From an uncultured Flavihumibacter sp. (GTDB taxonomy: Bacteria; Bacteroidota; Bacteroidia; Chitinophagales; Chitinophagaceae), in the NCBI GenBank assembly GCA_902168105.1, contig CABHOY010000038.1, positions 411,411-475,410 on the forward strand: a DNA stretch of 64,000 bases, in the 5' to 3' direction. Of this stretch, positions 39,167 to 49,687 are shown piece by piece. The translations under genes and the position numbers were made by a program. Within the stretch, counting starts at the first letter, position 1. Each line of letters opens with the position of its first letter. The notes beneath the pieces were generated by a model. The model did not search any database and was not told where the DNA came from. It was given only the letters and a program-made list of their open reading frames with translations.

Positions 39167-42100
39167 TTAAAAATTAAATTCACTGAGATCATTAATAAAA
39201 GAGGAAGCGGCTGTGGCTGTTTTCTGCAGCCCATCCTGGCTTCCGGCAGGCAAAATATCTTTCAGGAAGATGACCTCGTTCACGCCTGCGAGTGGATGTG
39301 CTATCACAGTTCGCATAAGGGCAGAGAACGTATCAATAAGGTCATTAATGAATCCTTCGGTAAACAGATCGGTATTGTAATTGATGTCCATGTGCAGGAC
39401 TCCTCCCGCTGCTTCAAAATTGAACAGGAGGTCGAAGCGGCTTTTATTTACACTTACATCAGTATAATTTGTAACATGCAGATCACCGAAGCCTTTTTCC
39501 CGCTGATCCATCGGCAGCTGATTATCCAGCAATGACACGACTACGTCAAATAGCGCGCCCCTGCTTGTATCCCGCTGTATGCCCAGTTGGTCTACCAGCT
39601 CATCGAGCGGGTAGATCTGGTGTTGGTTAGCTTCCAGCGCAACTGTTTTCACCTTTTGATGCAGGGTAATAAAAGTGTCTTCCTCGGCGAGCCTGATGGA
39701 CAGGGGAAGCATATTTACATAGAATCCTACCTGGTCTTCCAGATCCGCATGCGACCTGCCTGCAAACGGCGCTCCTATGAGCAGGTGCTGTTGTCCGGAA
39801 AAGTGATGTAATACAATAGCGGTAATTGCTGTAATTCCGGTGAAGAGCGTACCATGCTGCTGATGCAGGAGACTCAGAAAGTCTGCATACTGTTCTTCTC
39901 CTATTATTGTTCTTACTGTAGCGCCATTATAAGACATCAAAACCGGGCGTTCCAGCTGGGAACGGAGGTTCAGTCCGGGTAAGTCGCCGGATAACTGACT
40001 ACGCCAGTAGTCACGGCTACTTTCCAGCATATGATTTTCCAGCAAACGCCGTTGCCAGACGGCATAGTCTTTATACTGGATCTTTAATGCCGGTAACTGA
40101 TACGGCGTTCCGCTGGCAATATGCCGGTACAGGAACATCAGCTCTTTTATCAGGATGTTCATTGACCATCTGTCGCAGATGATATGATGTATCACAATTG
40201 AAAAAACGAACTCACTGGCCGCAGTCTTGAACAGCGCTGCTCTTAGAAGAGGGGCGGCATCTGTCCGGAAAAGATGTGTTCTTTCCTTTTGGATCTTTTC
40301 CTTTAGTATAGCTGCATTGTGCGGGATGCCGGACAGGTCGTGATAGTCAAGTTTGAAATCAAATCCGGGACCTGAAAGGATCGCCTGCCTGACTTCACCT
40401 TCCTTATTCATCCTGAATGTGGTGCGTAACACTTCGTGTCTTTCTATTATAGCGTGCAGGCTTTGCTCAAATGCCTGCAGGTTCAAATTGCCTTTGAAGA
40501 CACAGGCCACGGGGATATTGAATGCGGTGCCAGCCGAATGGAACTGACAGATCATCCATAATCTTTGCTGGGCATTGGAAAGCGGATAATCTGCAAGCAC
40601 CGGAGCGGGAGCCACAGACTCGAACAGGTCTTTTGCTGCATGGTCAACCAGTTTTGCATGCGCTGCAATAGTCGCGTTTGTGAACGCTTCTCTCATGGAT
40701 AACCTGACCTGCAGCTCACTGGTGTATCTGTTAATGAGGATCGCAAAATTAAGGCTGTGCCCTCCCAGTTCGAAAAAGTTATCGTCTATACCAATCTCAT
40801 TTCTGCCAAGCACCTTTTTCCATATTCCTAGCAGCGCCACCTCGGTTTCATTCCGGGGAGCTGCAAGGCCTGGATCGCTATCCATCGGATGGGCTGATGG
40901 AGCCGGAAAAGCCTTTGTATCTATCTTACCCGTTACGCCCGTTGGGAATACGTCCAACTGAGAGAACCTGGAAGGGACCATATATTCAGGCACATGCTTT
41001 TTCAGATGTTCCCTGAGTGACGTTACACGGAGCCTTACAGGAGATATGACGTACGCCGCCAGTTCTGTTTCGTTGTTGCCTGCGTCATAAGGCAGGACCT
41101 TCGTGTTGGTAACGCCTTCATAATTCAGCAATACGCGTTCAATTTCCGCCAGCTCTATACGGTGACCTCTTACCTTTACCTGGCTATCACTTCTGCCCAT
41201 AAATACCACGGTATCGTCCTCTAGCAGCTTGCCCATGTCACCTGTTGCATAAGCCCTGACACCAGGATTAAAATCCGGGTAGAAGAACATTTCGTCTGTC
41301 AGTTCCCGGTTATGAAGATATCCCTGAGACAACCCCGCGCCTGTGATGCAGATCTGCCCAACTACGCCTGCTGGCACCAGTTGTCTGTTCGCATCCACTA
41401 TGAGAACACCTGCATTATCGATAGGTTTTCCCAAACGTGGCTGCCGGCGAAACTCCCCGATATTGGCGTCAGTGATCTCATGAAAGAGTGATCCCATTGT
41501 TGTTTCAGAAGCGCCGTAATGGTACACCAGCCTGGTATGAGGATGCCTTTCATGAAATAGCTGCAGGTCGGCCGTTTTTATTCTGTCTCCTCCTATAACG
41601 AGCAGCCGTAGCTGTTTGTCCGGGAGTTCAAGAAATTGACCAAAGTGTATCAGCATATCGAGATGAGAAGGCGTGATCTTCAGGAAAGTAATGCCTTGCG
41701 CTGCTATATAACGGCTAAGCTCCGGCGTATTCTGCATAAACATCCTGGGTACTATATGGAGCGTACCTCCGCTTAATATAGTACAGTATACACTGGTATA
41801 TACCCCACTGAAAACATAACTGGATAACAGAATTGAGCTGTCTGTATGGGTAATACCGAATGCATTAATAAACCAGTAGTGATAATTTATGATATTGGCA
41901 TGACTGGTAATAACACCTTTCGGCTTACCTGTTGTTCCGGATGTATAGATAAGATAGGCGGCCGCATCTGGCGTCTGGTGCACAGAAAGCGGCGTTGTAG
42001 CATATTTTGACAGATTTTCTAAAAATCTATCCGCCAGTTGCTGGTCTACCACAACCTTACAGCCACTGTCTTCCCTAGCAAGCTTATTTCTTTCTTCCGG

Positions 42101-43963
42101 TACGCTGGAATCGAAAGGAACGAATGCAGCACCGGCCTTTAATATTGCAAGGATAGAGATCGTCAGCCACTCATTCCGGTCTATCATAATTCCCACAAAA
42201 TGTCCTTCCTGTACGCGATGTTCGTCCGTTAGAAAATGTGCGAGCTGTGAGGACAGATCGTCAAGCTCACGATAGCTTACCTGACGTTGGCCGGATACGA
42301 CAGCAATACGGTCAGGAAATTTTTTCACCTGCTCTCTAAAGAGCGAAACGATGGTTTCATGGCGGGGATAGCTGCGGGCGGTATCATTTACCTTTTGAAC
42401 AAGGTGATCTCGTTCTGCATCTGAGAGATAGTTTATCTTTTCTACCGGTATCTCTTCATTACTAATAGCGTTTTCAAGGAAAGTGATAATATGCTCTCCC
42501 AGGCGGGAAATCGCCGTTGCTGTATAGATATCGGTATTATAGTCGATATAAAAGCTGATCTGGTTGCCGGCTTCCCGGAACATTACCGTCATATCGAATT
42601 TTGTTTTGTTATGCAGCAGCGGTACCTGCCTGATACTTACATCGCCCGGGCCTGCCTGCAAGGTTTCCGTTGCAGTACCCTGCAAGCCGACCAATACATC
42701 GAACAAGGCTGCTCTGCTGGTATCCCTTTTTATTTCCAGATCATTGATCATAAGGTCCAGCGGATATTCCTGATGCTCCATTGCTTCCAGCAGGGTCGTT
42801 CTTACCGATCCGAACATGTGGCTGAATGAAGCGGCGCCATCTACCACTGTACGCAAAGGCAGCGTATTAACATAGAACCCGATCTGATCATACAGTGCAG
42901 TATGGTTTCTTCCTGCCACAGGCGTACCTACGATTATATCATTCTGACCGGAGTACCGATATAGTACCGCTTTAACGGCGGCGAGTAAAGGCATCAGGAG
43001 CAGACCATTCTTCCGGTGTACCCATTTTATGATATTTTCGGAAGCCGCCAGGCTGAAAGAAAACCCCAGCGTGTCACCATTGTATGTTTTTACGGCGGGA
43101 CGCGTTCCTGCTGCCGGAAGGTCCAGGACAGGCAAAGGCGCACTTAATTTTTTCCGCCAGTAGTCACTGTGATCACTGAAGCTACCATTCTTCAACTGTT
43201 CCTGCTGCCACACAGCGTAATCCTTGTACTGCAAAAAGAGTCGCCCTGAAGCAGCATTATCCGCAGGAGCGCCCTGCAGATCGCGGTACTGCTTCACGAT
43301 GTCCCTGATCAATACTTCTACCGACCATCCATCGCAGATGATATGATGGATATTCAAAGCCATTACAAACATCATGTCTTCCGGCTGGAGCAGTATAACG
43401 TCGAGTAAGGGGCCATTCGCGAGGTCAAATATTTTGCTTCCCCATCGTGAAAGGAGCTGTTCTTTTACTTCCTGCTTGTTATTAACTGCACGCAAGTCTG
43501 AATACACGGGCTGAAGGGTACTTTTTTCAAGTACCCATTGCCGGATCTCACCGGTATCGTTTTTACGAAAAACCGTCCTGAGGATCTCATGCCGCTCTGT
43601 TACATTACAGATAGCCTGTAATAGCAATACAGGCTCCAATTTACCATGCAATTCAACAATGAAGGGTATATTATAAGCAGCGGTGCTGCCTTCCAGTTCT
43701 GTTGTAAGCCATACCCTGTATTGTGAGGACGATAACGGATATGACAGCGCCGGCGGGGCGGGTGTTATACCGGTATACTCCTGCGCCCTATCCTGCATTA
43801 AGCGTAGATAAGCCACCAGCTCTTTTTTGGAGGCTGATAATGTATGCAGTAATGAATCGGATATACCTTCTTCTGGCACCTCTATCTCCAGGTTTTCACC
43901 TTGAAGTCCCAGTGTCACTCCGCTTTGCCTGAGTAGGGCCAATAATGCCGAAATATTCTCCAT
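39167..43963 (-). CDS. NRPS4: TubC-C-A(unusual, no Asp235)-T-C
   Basis: A 1598-residue NRPS with one complete module plus a C-terminal condensation domain. Approximate residues: TubC docking domain 1-57; C1 73-505 (HHIICDGW near 204); A 531-1009; T near 1064 (GGHSL); C2 1120-1555 (HHIICDRW near 1257, Arg replacing the usual Gly); tail ending LSEFNF. The A-domain code reads SGTKVGHMGK: the Asp-type TK.GH.GK frame is kept, but Asp235, which normally holds the substrate alpha-amine, is Ser (codon AGT). Core motifs otherwise look functional (YTSGTTGKPKG, YGASET, ATGD, TGKID). The substrate may therefore lack a normally placed alpha-amine, or the pocket may be remodelled. The gene starts 3 bp after NRPS3. 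C2 should pass the chain in trans to NRPS5. Confidence 0.93.
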   Translation of the reverse strand: MENISALLALLRQSGVTLGLQGENLEIEVPEEGISDSLLHTLSASKKELVAYLRLMQDRAQEYTGITPAPPALSYPLSSSQYRVWLTTELEGSTAAYNIPFIVELHGKLEPVLLLQAICNVTERHEILRTVFRKNDTGEIRQWVLEKSTLQPVYSDLRAVNNKQEVKEQLLSRWGSKIFDLANGPLLDVILLQPEDMMFVMALNIHHIICDGWSVEVLIRDIVKQYRDLQGAPADNAASGRLFLQYKDYAVWQQEQLKNGSFSDHSDYWRKKLSAPLPVLDLPAAGTRPAVKTYNGDTLGFSFSLAASENIIKWVHRKNGLLLMPLLAAVKAVLYRYSGQNDIIVGTPVAGRNHTALYDQIGFYVNTLPLRTVVDGAASFSHMFGSVRTTLLEAMEHQEYPLDLMINDLEIKRDTSRAALFDVLVGLQGTATETLQAGPGDVSIRQVPLLHNKTKFDMTVMFREAGNQISFYIDYNTDIYTATAISRLGEHIITFLENAISNEEIPVEKINYLSDAERDHLVQKVNDTARSYPRHETIVSLFREQVKKFPDRIAVVSGQRQVSYRELDDLSSQLAHFLTDEHRVQEGHFVGIMIDRNEWLTISILAILKAGAAFVPFDSSVPEERNKLAREDSGCKVVVDQQLADRFLENLSKYATTPLSVHQTPDAAAYLIYTSGTTGKPKGVITSHANIINYHYWFINAFGITHTDSSILLSSYVFSGVYTSVYCTILSGGTLHIVPRMFMQNTPELSRYIAAQGITFLKITPSHLDMLIHFGQFLELPDKQLRLLVIGGDRIKTADLQLFHERHPHTRLVYHYGASETTMGSLFHEITDANIGEFRRQPRLGKPIDNAGVLIVDANRQLVPAGVVGQICITGAGLSQGYLHNRELTDEMFFYPDFNPGVRAYATGDMGKLLEDDTVVFMGRSDSQVKVRGHRIELAEIERVLLNYEGVTNTKVLPYDAGNNETELAAYVISPVRLRVTSLREHLKKHVPEYMVPSRFSQLDVFPTGVTGKIDTKAFPAPSAHPMDSDPGLAAPRNETEVALLGIWKKVLGRNEIGIDDNFFELGGHSLNFAILINRYTSELQVRLSMREAFTNATIAAHAKLVDHAAKDLFESVAPAPVLADYPLSNAQQRLWMICQFHSAGTAFNIPVACVFKGNLNLQAFEQSLHAIIERHEVLRTTFRMNKEGEVRQAILSGPGFDFKLDYHDLSGIPHNAAILKEKIQKERTHLFRTDAAPLLRAALFKTAASEFVFSIVIHHIICDRWSMNILIKELMFLYRHIASGTPYQLPALKIQYKDYAVWQRRLLENHMLESSRDYWRSQLSGDLPGLNLRSQLERPVLMSYNGATVRTIIGEEQYADFLSLLHQQHGTLFTGITAITAIVLHHFSGQQHLLIGAPFAGRSHADLEDQVGFYVNMLPLSIRLAEEDTFITLHQKVKTVALEANQHQIYPLDELVDQLGIQRDTSRGALFDVVVSLLDNQLPMDQREKGFGDLHVTNYTDVSVNKSRFDLLFNFEAAGGVLHMDINYNTDLFTEGFINDLIDTFSALMRTVIAHPLAGVNEVIFLKDILPAGSQDGLQKTATAASSFINDLSEFNF

Positions 43964-43966
43964 AAC

Positions 43967-46900
43967 CTAAATGATTATTTTACGCCTGCCATTTGCTGCG
44001 CCGGGTGATAATAAGCCTTCTATATGTTGAATAAGGGTAGAAAGACCGGCGATGGTTGGGTCACTGAAAATATCTTCCAGCTTAAGTTTTATATTAAACG
44101 TCTTATGGATCTCAGCCAGCAGCATAGTAGCTTTCAGACTATGGCCGCCAATCTCAAAGAAGTTATCATGGATACCAACCTTTTCCGTATTGAGTATATT
44201 TTTCCAGATGCCTGCAAGCTTGATCTCCGTTTCATTGGAAGGAAGCACGAAGGTTGTCATTGTGGTCCTTTCTCCCGGCTCTATCCGGGATAACGCTTTC
44301 TCATCCAGCTTACCGTTGGATGTAACGGGCATTTCGTCCAACCTGACAAAATAGGCCGGCACCATGTAGTGTGGCAGCGACTTGCGCAGATAGATGCGGC
44401 AGGCGGCCACTTCTACAGGGCTGTTGGATGTATAATAAGCGGCCAGTTCTATCTCCTCTCCTATGTTAACAGCCCTCACTTTCACCTCTGTGAAATATCC
44501 AGCCTTTAGCAAGGTGTTTTCTATTTCGCCCAATTCAATACGATACCCACGGACCTTTACCTGGCTATCCAGTCTTGAGATAAATTCCAGTTCTCCATCT
44601 TCGCGAAGTTTTACTTTATCGCCCGAACGGTACAAACGGACGCCAGGTATAGCCGGCAGTTCAATAAAACGTTGTGCAGTAAGCTCCTTCCGGTTATGAT
44701 AGCCTTTAGCCACGGCCGGTCCACCTATATAGAGTTCTCCGGAGATGCCCACAGGCACAGGCAGCTGATGTTGGTCAAGAATATAACAGTTCCATTGCGG
44801 AAGCGGGTGCCCGATGGCACTGATATTGTTCCTGATCTCGGCTTCTCCTATTTCTTTGAAGGTAACATGTACGGTTGTCTCGGTGATACCATACATATTG
44901 ATATTACGAACAGCAGGATAATTTTCGGTCCACCATTGCAGGCGGCCGGGATGCAGGGCTTCCCCACCGAAAATGAGATAGCGCATTTGCGGCAGCGCGA
45001 TAGTGCCATCGTTTTTAAGCACCTCTGTGAGCGCATAAGCTGCGGAAGGAGTTTGATTGAGCACCGTAACGCCTTCAGCCTGTAATAATGCTGCAAACGC
45101 TATTGTATTCCTGGCTAATGCTTCCGGAATGACCACGGTTCTCCCACCTGACGACAATGGGCCCCAGAGCTCCCACACAGAGAAGTCGAAACAGAAGGAA
45201 TGGAATAATGTCCATACATCGCGTGGCCCGAAATCAAATTTTACCTGCGCGGCATTCAACAATGCCGTGAGATTGCCATGAGATACCAATACTCCTTTAG
45301 GGTTGCCGGTAGTTCCGGACGTATAGATAACGTAAGCGGTATCTTCATCAGATAGTTCAATATGCGGATCAATGCGCCAGGCATCCTGAAGACCAAAGAA
45401 GTTATGATCAAGTACCAGGCAATTATTTATCTCATCCTGCGTCAATCCTTCCAGGTAATTGTTAGTGGTAATAATAACACCGGTGCCACTATCTTCAAGG
45501 ACATACCTCGTCCTCTCAACAGGCCAGTTCACATCAAGCGGTACATAAGCCGCTCCTGCTTTCAATATGCCCAGTATTGCGCAGACATATGCGGTTCCTC
45601 TTTCCAGGTAGATAGCCACAAACGCATCCTCACCTGTTTTCCTTTCCAATAATGCGTGAGCGATATAGTTTGCTCTTTCATTCAGCTCCTGATAGGTCAG
45701 GCGTTGTTCACCGCAGGTTACGGCAATGGCGTCCGGACTTGTATGCACGTATTCTTCAAAGTTCGCTATCACATTGTTTACCGAAGCGGATATGCTTTGA
45801 GCAGGCATGGCCAACAGCAATTGCGCACGTTCGGCGGGAGTCAGGTAGTCAATTTCATCAAGCGCCCTATTGCTATCCGTCAGCACTTTTTCCATCAGTT
45901 GCAACATATGCGCTGCCATTCTTTCAACAAAAGGTCGTTCGAACAGATCGCTGTTGAAGGTAATAGCTGCCTGTAAGCCAGTTCCTGTATCATTGAACAT
46001 GATATTGAGATCGAACTTGGCATATGGCTGTTCTTCCTTCAGATAGCCCAGTTCCAGGGTGCTACCGGCCTCCTGCTCCTGAACCATACTTTTATCGCCT
46101 GCGCTTTCAAGTACCACCGTTACGTCAAACAGTGGTGAGCGGTTGGGATGGCGTTCCAGCTTCAGATCATCCACTAAATTATCAAATGGATATACCTGGT
46201 GTTGCAATGCCTGTTCCACCGTTTTGCGGACATCTGCAAACAGTGTATGAAAATCCCTGTTTCCATCTATCTGAACACGCAGCGGAAGGGTGTTTATATA
46301 AAAGCCAACCTGGTTATGTAATTCAGGATGTTCTCTTCCGGCAATGGGGCTGCCGAGTATAATATCATTCTGCCCCGTATAACGGGACAGCAAGGCATAA
46401 ATAACAGATAACAAGCCAACATACGGTGTGCTGTTCTGGCGGCGGCAGAATGCCTCCAGTGCCTGCAGTGTTGCAGCAGGTACTTCAAAGTGGACCTTAC
46501 CTCCGTTATATGTTTTAATAGCTGGTCGCGGACGGTAGGTGGGCAGGTCCAATACCGGCAGATCGCCCGAAAGCGCATTCAACCAATAGTCACGATGGCG
46601 GTTTAACTGCGGACCGTTAAGCACTTTATGCTGCCATGCGGTATAGTCCTTATACTGGAAAAGCAATTCCGGCAAATCCGGTGCTGTTCCCTGCAGGAAG
46701 CTTGTATAAGAAGACAATACCTCATTGGCCAGGATATCCAGGGACCATCCATCGCAAATAATGTGGTGCATGTTAAAACAGCAGAGAAAACGTTCGTCAG
46801 CCAAACGCAGCAGCCATATTTTAAACAGTGGGCCATTCCCCATGTCAAAGGAGTGACCGAGCAGTTGAGACCTGTAGGCAGCAGCTTTCTTTTCAATATC

Positions 46901-49663
46901 CTGTTCTTCCCGCAGGTCAAATATTTCGAGATCGGTATCCCAATCTTCCACCACGTATTGTTTAGGCACGCCCACAGCATCTTCACGAAAGACCGTCCGC
47001 AGTATTTCATGCCGCCGGATGATGTAACGAACGGCCTTTCTGAAAACGGGTATATCAAGCGTACCTTTCAGGCTAACGCTAAGCGGTACGTTATACGCAA
47101 CGTTTCCTTCGCCAAAGCGGCTCAATATCCACAACCTCCGTTGTGCGTCTGACAGTTCATAACTTTCCTGAACCGGTACTTTTATAATGCTTTCCCAGCT
47201 ATCCGGGCCGGTATGATTGATCGCCTCTACGTGCGCTTTGATCGTACGGCGTTCAAACAGCAAGCTGACAGGCAATTTTATATTGAATTCACGGCTGTAA
47301 ACAGCCGCCATTTTCATTACGGTGAGACTGGTGCCACCTACATGGAAAAAGTCCTCATTTAAGCCTATATAGGGCCGTTTCAGCACCTCCCGCCATATCT
47401 CAGTTACCCTTAGGGTGATCGCATCCCTTTCCCCTGTTTCTTCCGGCAATGAAGTGGTTAAGTCCACAGCCTCTGCTGCCAGCTTTTTCCTGTCAATTTT
47501 ACCATTGGGCGTGAGTGGGAATTTATCAACCCTGATAAATACCGAGGGCACCATATACTCAGCTAGTTTTGCGCGTAGCGCATTTTCCAGGGCTGCCCTT
47601 TCAAGTTGCGCCCCTGTATAATAAGCCAGCAAACGTTGGTTGCCTGTATCTGGTAATATCACGGCATGCTCCACTCCTTCAATGGCAGCCATTACCACTT
47701 CTATCTCTCCGGGTTCCACACGTTGGCCTCTTATCTTTACCTGGGCGTCTTTCCGGCCAAAGAATTCCAGCCGTCCGTCTGCCAGGTAACGCGCCACGTC
47801 TCCGCTCCGATAGAGCTTTTCCTGATCTGTAACATGTCCGAGCGGGCCTTTTAAAAAACGTTGTGCCGTTTGCTCCGGGTTATTGTGGTACCCTTTTCCT
47901 ACGCAGTTCCCAGCCACCAGTATCTCCCCTTTTGCGCCCAGCGGTACAGGTCTCAGATCTTCGTCTACAAGGTATATATGAGCATGTTGTATGGTTCCCT
48001 GCGCCACCGGTATTGTCAGCGTTGATTCGTGATCTGATACGCGGTAATGGGCTATGTCGTCAGAGGTTTCCGTAATGCCGTACGCATTATAGATCACAAT
48101 GTCCGGAAAATGCTGATACCAGCGTTTCACCATAGACGGTAACAACGGTTCTGCCTGTAGCAGCAGGCATTGCAGGTCAGGAAACGAGAACTCAGCCGCA
48201 GGTTCATCCAATGCGTCCAGCATGAGCGCAAAGTATGAAGGTACCAGTTCCAGTATGTTCACACCATCAGCACTCAGCTTTTTCATGAATGCTGCCGGGT
48301 CCATGATCAGATCGTTGCTATACACACAGGTCGTCCCTTTGCGTATCAATGCTGCGAAGAATTGCCATACTGATATATCAAAGCAATGCGGAGCGTTCTG
48401 TGCGATCCGTGCCCCTTCACCGATATGCAGATCAGCTATCTTGGCGCCAACATGATTACGCATCCCGAAGTGTGTGATCATTACTCCTTTAGGCTTCCCG
48501 GTAGTACCTGATGTGTATATGACATAGGCGAGATCTTCCATCTGCACAGCGATACCAGGATTATTGTCAGGCTGGTTTTCGATTTCGCCCGGCAGATTAT
48601 TTTCCAGTACTGTTTTTACTTTTGAGTTGGTGATGATCTCCTCTTTTCTCTGGTCCGGATAAGCAGGATCAATCGGCACATAGGCCGCTCCTGCTTTCCA
48701 TATTCCTAATATCACGGCGGCCATTTCACTGGAACGGTCCATGCATACGCCTACCACATCATTACGTGTTACTTTATAAACGTTGAGCAGGAAATGTGCG
48801 ATCCTGTTTGCCCGTGTATTGAGTTCCTTATATGATATACGTTTACCTTCAAAATCAATAGCAATATGTTCAGGCATTGCGGCGAGATATTCTTCTATCT
48901 CCGCCACCATGTGTTTTTCGGTCGGGAAAGTATGAACCGGTGTATTAAACTGTTGTTGCAGTCTTAACTCCTCATCCGAGCGAAACTCCCGATCTTCCAG
49001 CGGCGCATAAAGATTGTCCGTGATCGATCCAAGCAGTCGCCGGTAGTTGAGCAGGAATAATTCAAGCAGGTCTTCATAAAACTGTCCTGCATCAAAACGC
49101 ACCATGACAGCCGGGGCCTCTCCCAACATGACCTCTATTGAAACAGGTGGTTTGAACGGGCCCCAGGACATTGTAATGTCGCCGACCACACATCCCACTT
49201 CCGCTGTAATATTCATTCCGGCTAAAACTTTGCAAAGCGTAGCTGCTTCAACTGCATTGTCCATTGCAGCAGGCAACTGCTCCTTACCTTTAGTAAAGAG
49301 GGCTTTAAACGAGGTTACTTTCTCTGTACTGAACTGTACATATTGGCAGTGATCCGCAGACAAACCAGTCTTGCGTAATGCTGGCGTGATCATTAACAAC
49401 GCGTTCCGCTGGCAATACCTGGATAACAGTAAGCCAAGAGCGCTGGTATAAAAATTATAGATCAACAGATCGGATGAGTTACACAGACGGGCTATTCCAG
49501 TCACCAGTTCCGCAGGAAGCGGTATCGTGATCGCCTTTTCGCCGGTACCGCCATCAACTGTCGTAAACCGTCTGAACGGGGTAATAACATCTGTAAAAAG
49601 GCCACTGAAGGAAAGGTTCTCCCAATGTCCGAGTACCATTCTATTTGAGATTGACTCTTTCAT
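43967..49663 (-). CDS. NRPS3: halfC-A(Dap)-T-C-A(Thr)-T
   Basis: I use the ATG at 49663; an adjacent GTG at 49666 is equally in frame. Of 1898 residues, 1-240 are a condensation C-terminal lobe without HHxxxDG. Then A1 244-718, T1 near 775 (GGTSL), C2 832-1260 (HHIICDGW near 964), A2 1290-1780, T2 near 1837 (GGHSL), ending in basic-hydrophobic RRKIII. A1 code DIWELQADDK is close to the DIWELTA.DK pattern I recall for diamino acids such as 2,4-diaminobutyrate, with acidic Glu278, Asp330 and Asp331 suited to a side-chain amine. Directly upstream are sbnA/sbnB-type genes, so 2,3-diaminopropionate (Dap) is the likely substrate. A2 code DFWNIGMVHK is classic Thr. The tail probably pairs with the NRPS4 TubC domain. 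Confidence 0.94.
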   Translation of the reverse strand: MKESISNRMVLGHWENLSFSGLFTDVITPFRRFTTVDGGTGEKAITIPLPAELVTGIARLCNSSDLLIYNFYTSALGLLLSRYCQRNALLMITPALRKTGLSADHCQYVQFSTEKVTSFKALFTKGKEQLPAAMDNAVEAATLCKVLAGMNITAEVGCVVGDITMSWGPFKPPVSIEVMLGEAPAVMVRFDAGQFYEDLLELFLLNYRRLLGSITDNLYAPLEDREFRSDEELRLQQQFNTPVHTFPTEKHMVAEIEEYLAAMPEHIAIDFEGKRISYKELNTRANRIAHFLLNVYKVTRNDVVGVCMDRSSEMAAVILGIWKAGAAYVPIDPAYPDQRKEEIITNSKVKTVLENNLPGEIENQPDNNPGIAVQMEDLAYVIYTSGTTGKPKGVMITHFGMRNHVGAKIADLHIGEGARIAQNAPHCFDISVWQFFAALIRKGTTCVYSNDLIMDPAAFMKKLSADGVNILELVPSYFALMLDALDEPAAEFSFPDLQCLLLQAEPLLPSMVKRWYQHFPDIVIYNAYGITETSDDIAHYRVSDHESTLTIPVAQGTIQHAHIYLVDEDLRPVPLGAKGEILVAGNCVGKGYHNNPEQTAQRFLKGPLGHVTDQEKLYRSGDVARYLADGRLEFFGRKDAQVKIRGQRVEPGEIEVVMAAIEGVEHAVILPDTGNQRLLAYYTGAQLERAALENALRAKLAEYMVPSVFIRVDKFPLTPNGKIDRKKLAAEAVDLTTSLPEETGERDAITLRVTEIWREVLKRPYIGLNEDFFHVGGTSLTVMKMAAVYSREFNIKLPVSLLFERRTIKAHVEAINHTGPDSWESIIKVPVQESYELSDAQRRLWILSRFGEGNVAYNVPLSVSLKGTLDIPVFRKAVRYIIRRHEILRTVFREDAVGVPKQYVVEDWDTDLEIFDLREEQDIEKKAAAYRSQLLGHSFDMGNGPLFKIWLLRLADERFLCCFNMHHIICDGWSLDILANEVLSSYTSFLQGTAPDLPELLFQYKDYTAWQHKVLNGPQLNRHRDYWLNALSGDLPVLDLPTYRPRPAIKTYNGGKVHFEVPAATLQALEAFCRRQNSTPYVGLLSVIYALLSRYTGQNDIILGSPIAGREHPELHNQVGFYINTLPLRVQIDGNRDFHTLFADVRKTVEQALQHQVYPFDNLVDDLKLERHPNRSPLFDVTVVLESAGDKSMVQEQEAGSTLELGYLKEEQPYAKFDLNIMFNDTGTGLQAAITFNSDLFERPFVERMAAHMLQLMEKVLTDSNRALDEIDYLTPAERAQLLLAMPAQSISASVNNVIANFEEYVHTSPDAIAVTCGEQRLTYQELNERANYIAHALLERKTGEDAFVAIYLERGTAYVCAILGILKAGAAYVPLDVNWPVERTRYVLEDSGTGVIITTNNYLEGLTQDEINNCLVLDHNFFGLQDAWRIDPHIELSDEDTAYVIYTSGTTGNPKGVLVSHGNLTALLNAAQVKFDFGPRDVWTLFHSFCFDFSVWELWGPLSSGGRTVVIPEALARNTIAFAALLQAEGVTVLNQTPSAAYALTEVLKNDGTIALPQMRYLIFGGEALHPGRLQWWTENYPAVRNINMYGITETTVHVTFKEIGEAEIRNNISAIGHPLPQWNCYILDQHQLPVPVGISGELYIGGPAVAKGYHNRKELTAQRFIELPAIPGVRLYRSGDKVKLREDGELEFISRLDSQVKVRGYRIELGEIENTLLKAGYFTEVKVRAVNIGEEIELAAYYTSNSPVEVAACRIYLRKSLPHYMVPAYFVRLDEMPVTSNGKLDEKALSRIEPGERTTMTTFVLPSNETEIKLAGIWKNILNTEKVGIHDNFFEIGGHSLKATMLLAEIHKTFNIKLKLEDIFSDPTIAGLSTLIQHIEGLLSPGAANGRRKIII

Positions 49664-49687
49664 CACTACTTTTTAAGATTTGGGTTC

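Noticed and set aside
39056..39535. 159-residue + strand frame at the NRPS4/radical SAM junction
   Set aside because: It is antisense to the 3' end of NRPS4 and the start of the radical SAM gene, both strongly supported.
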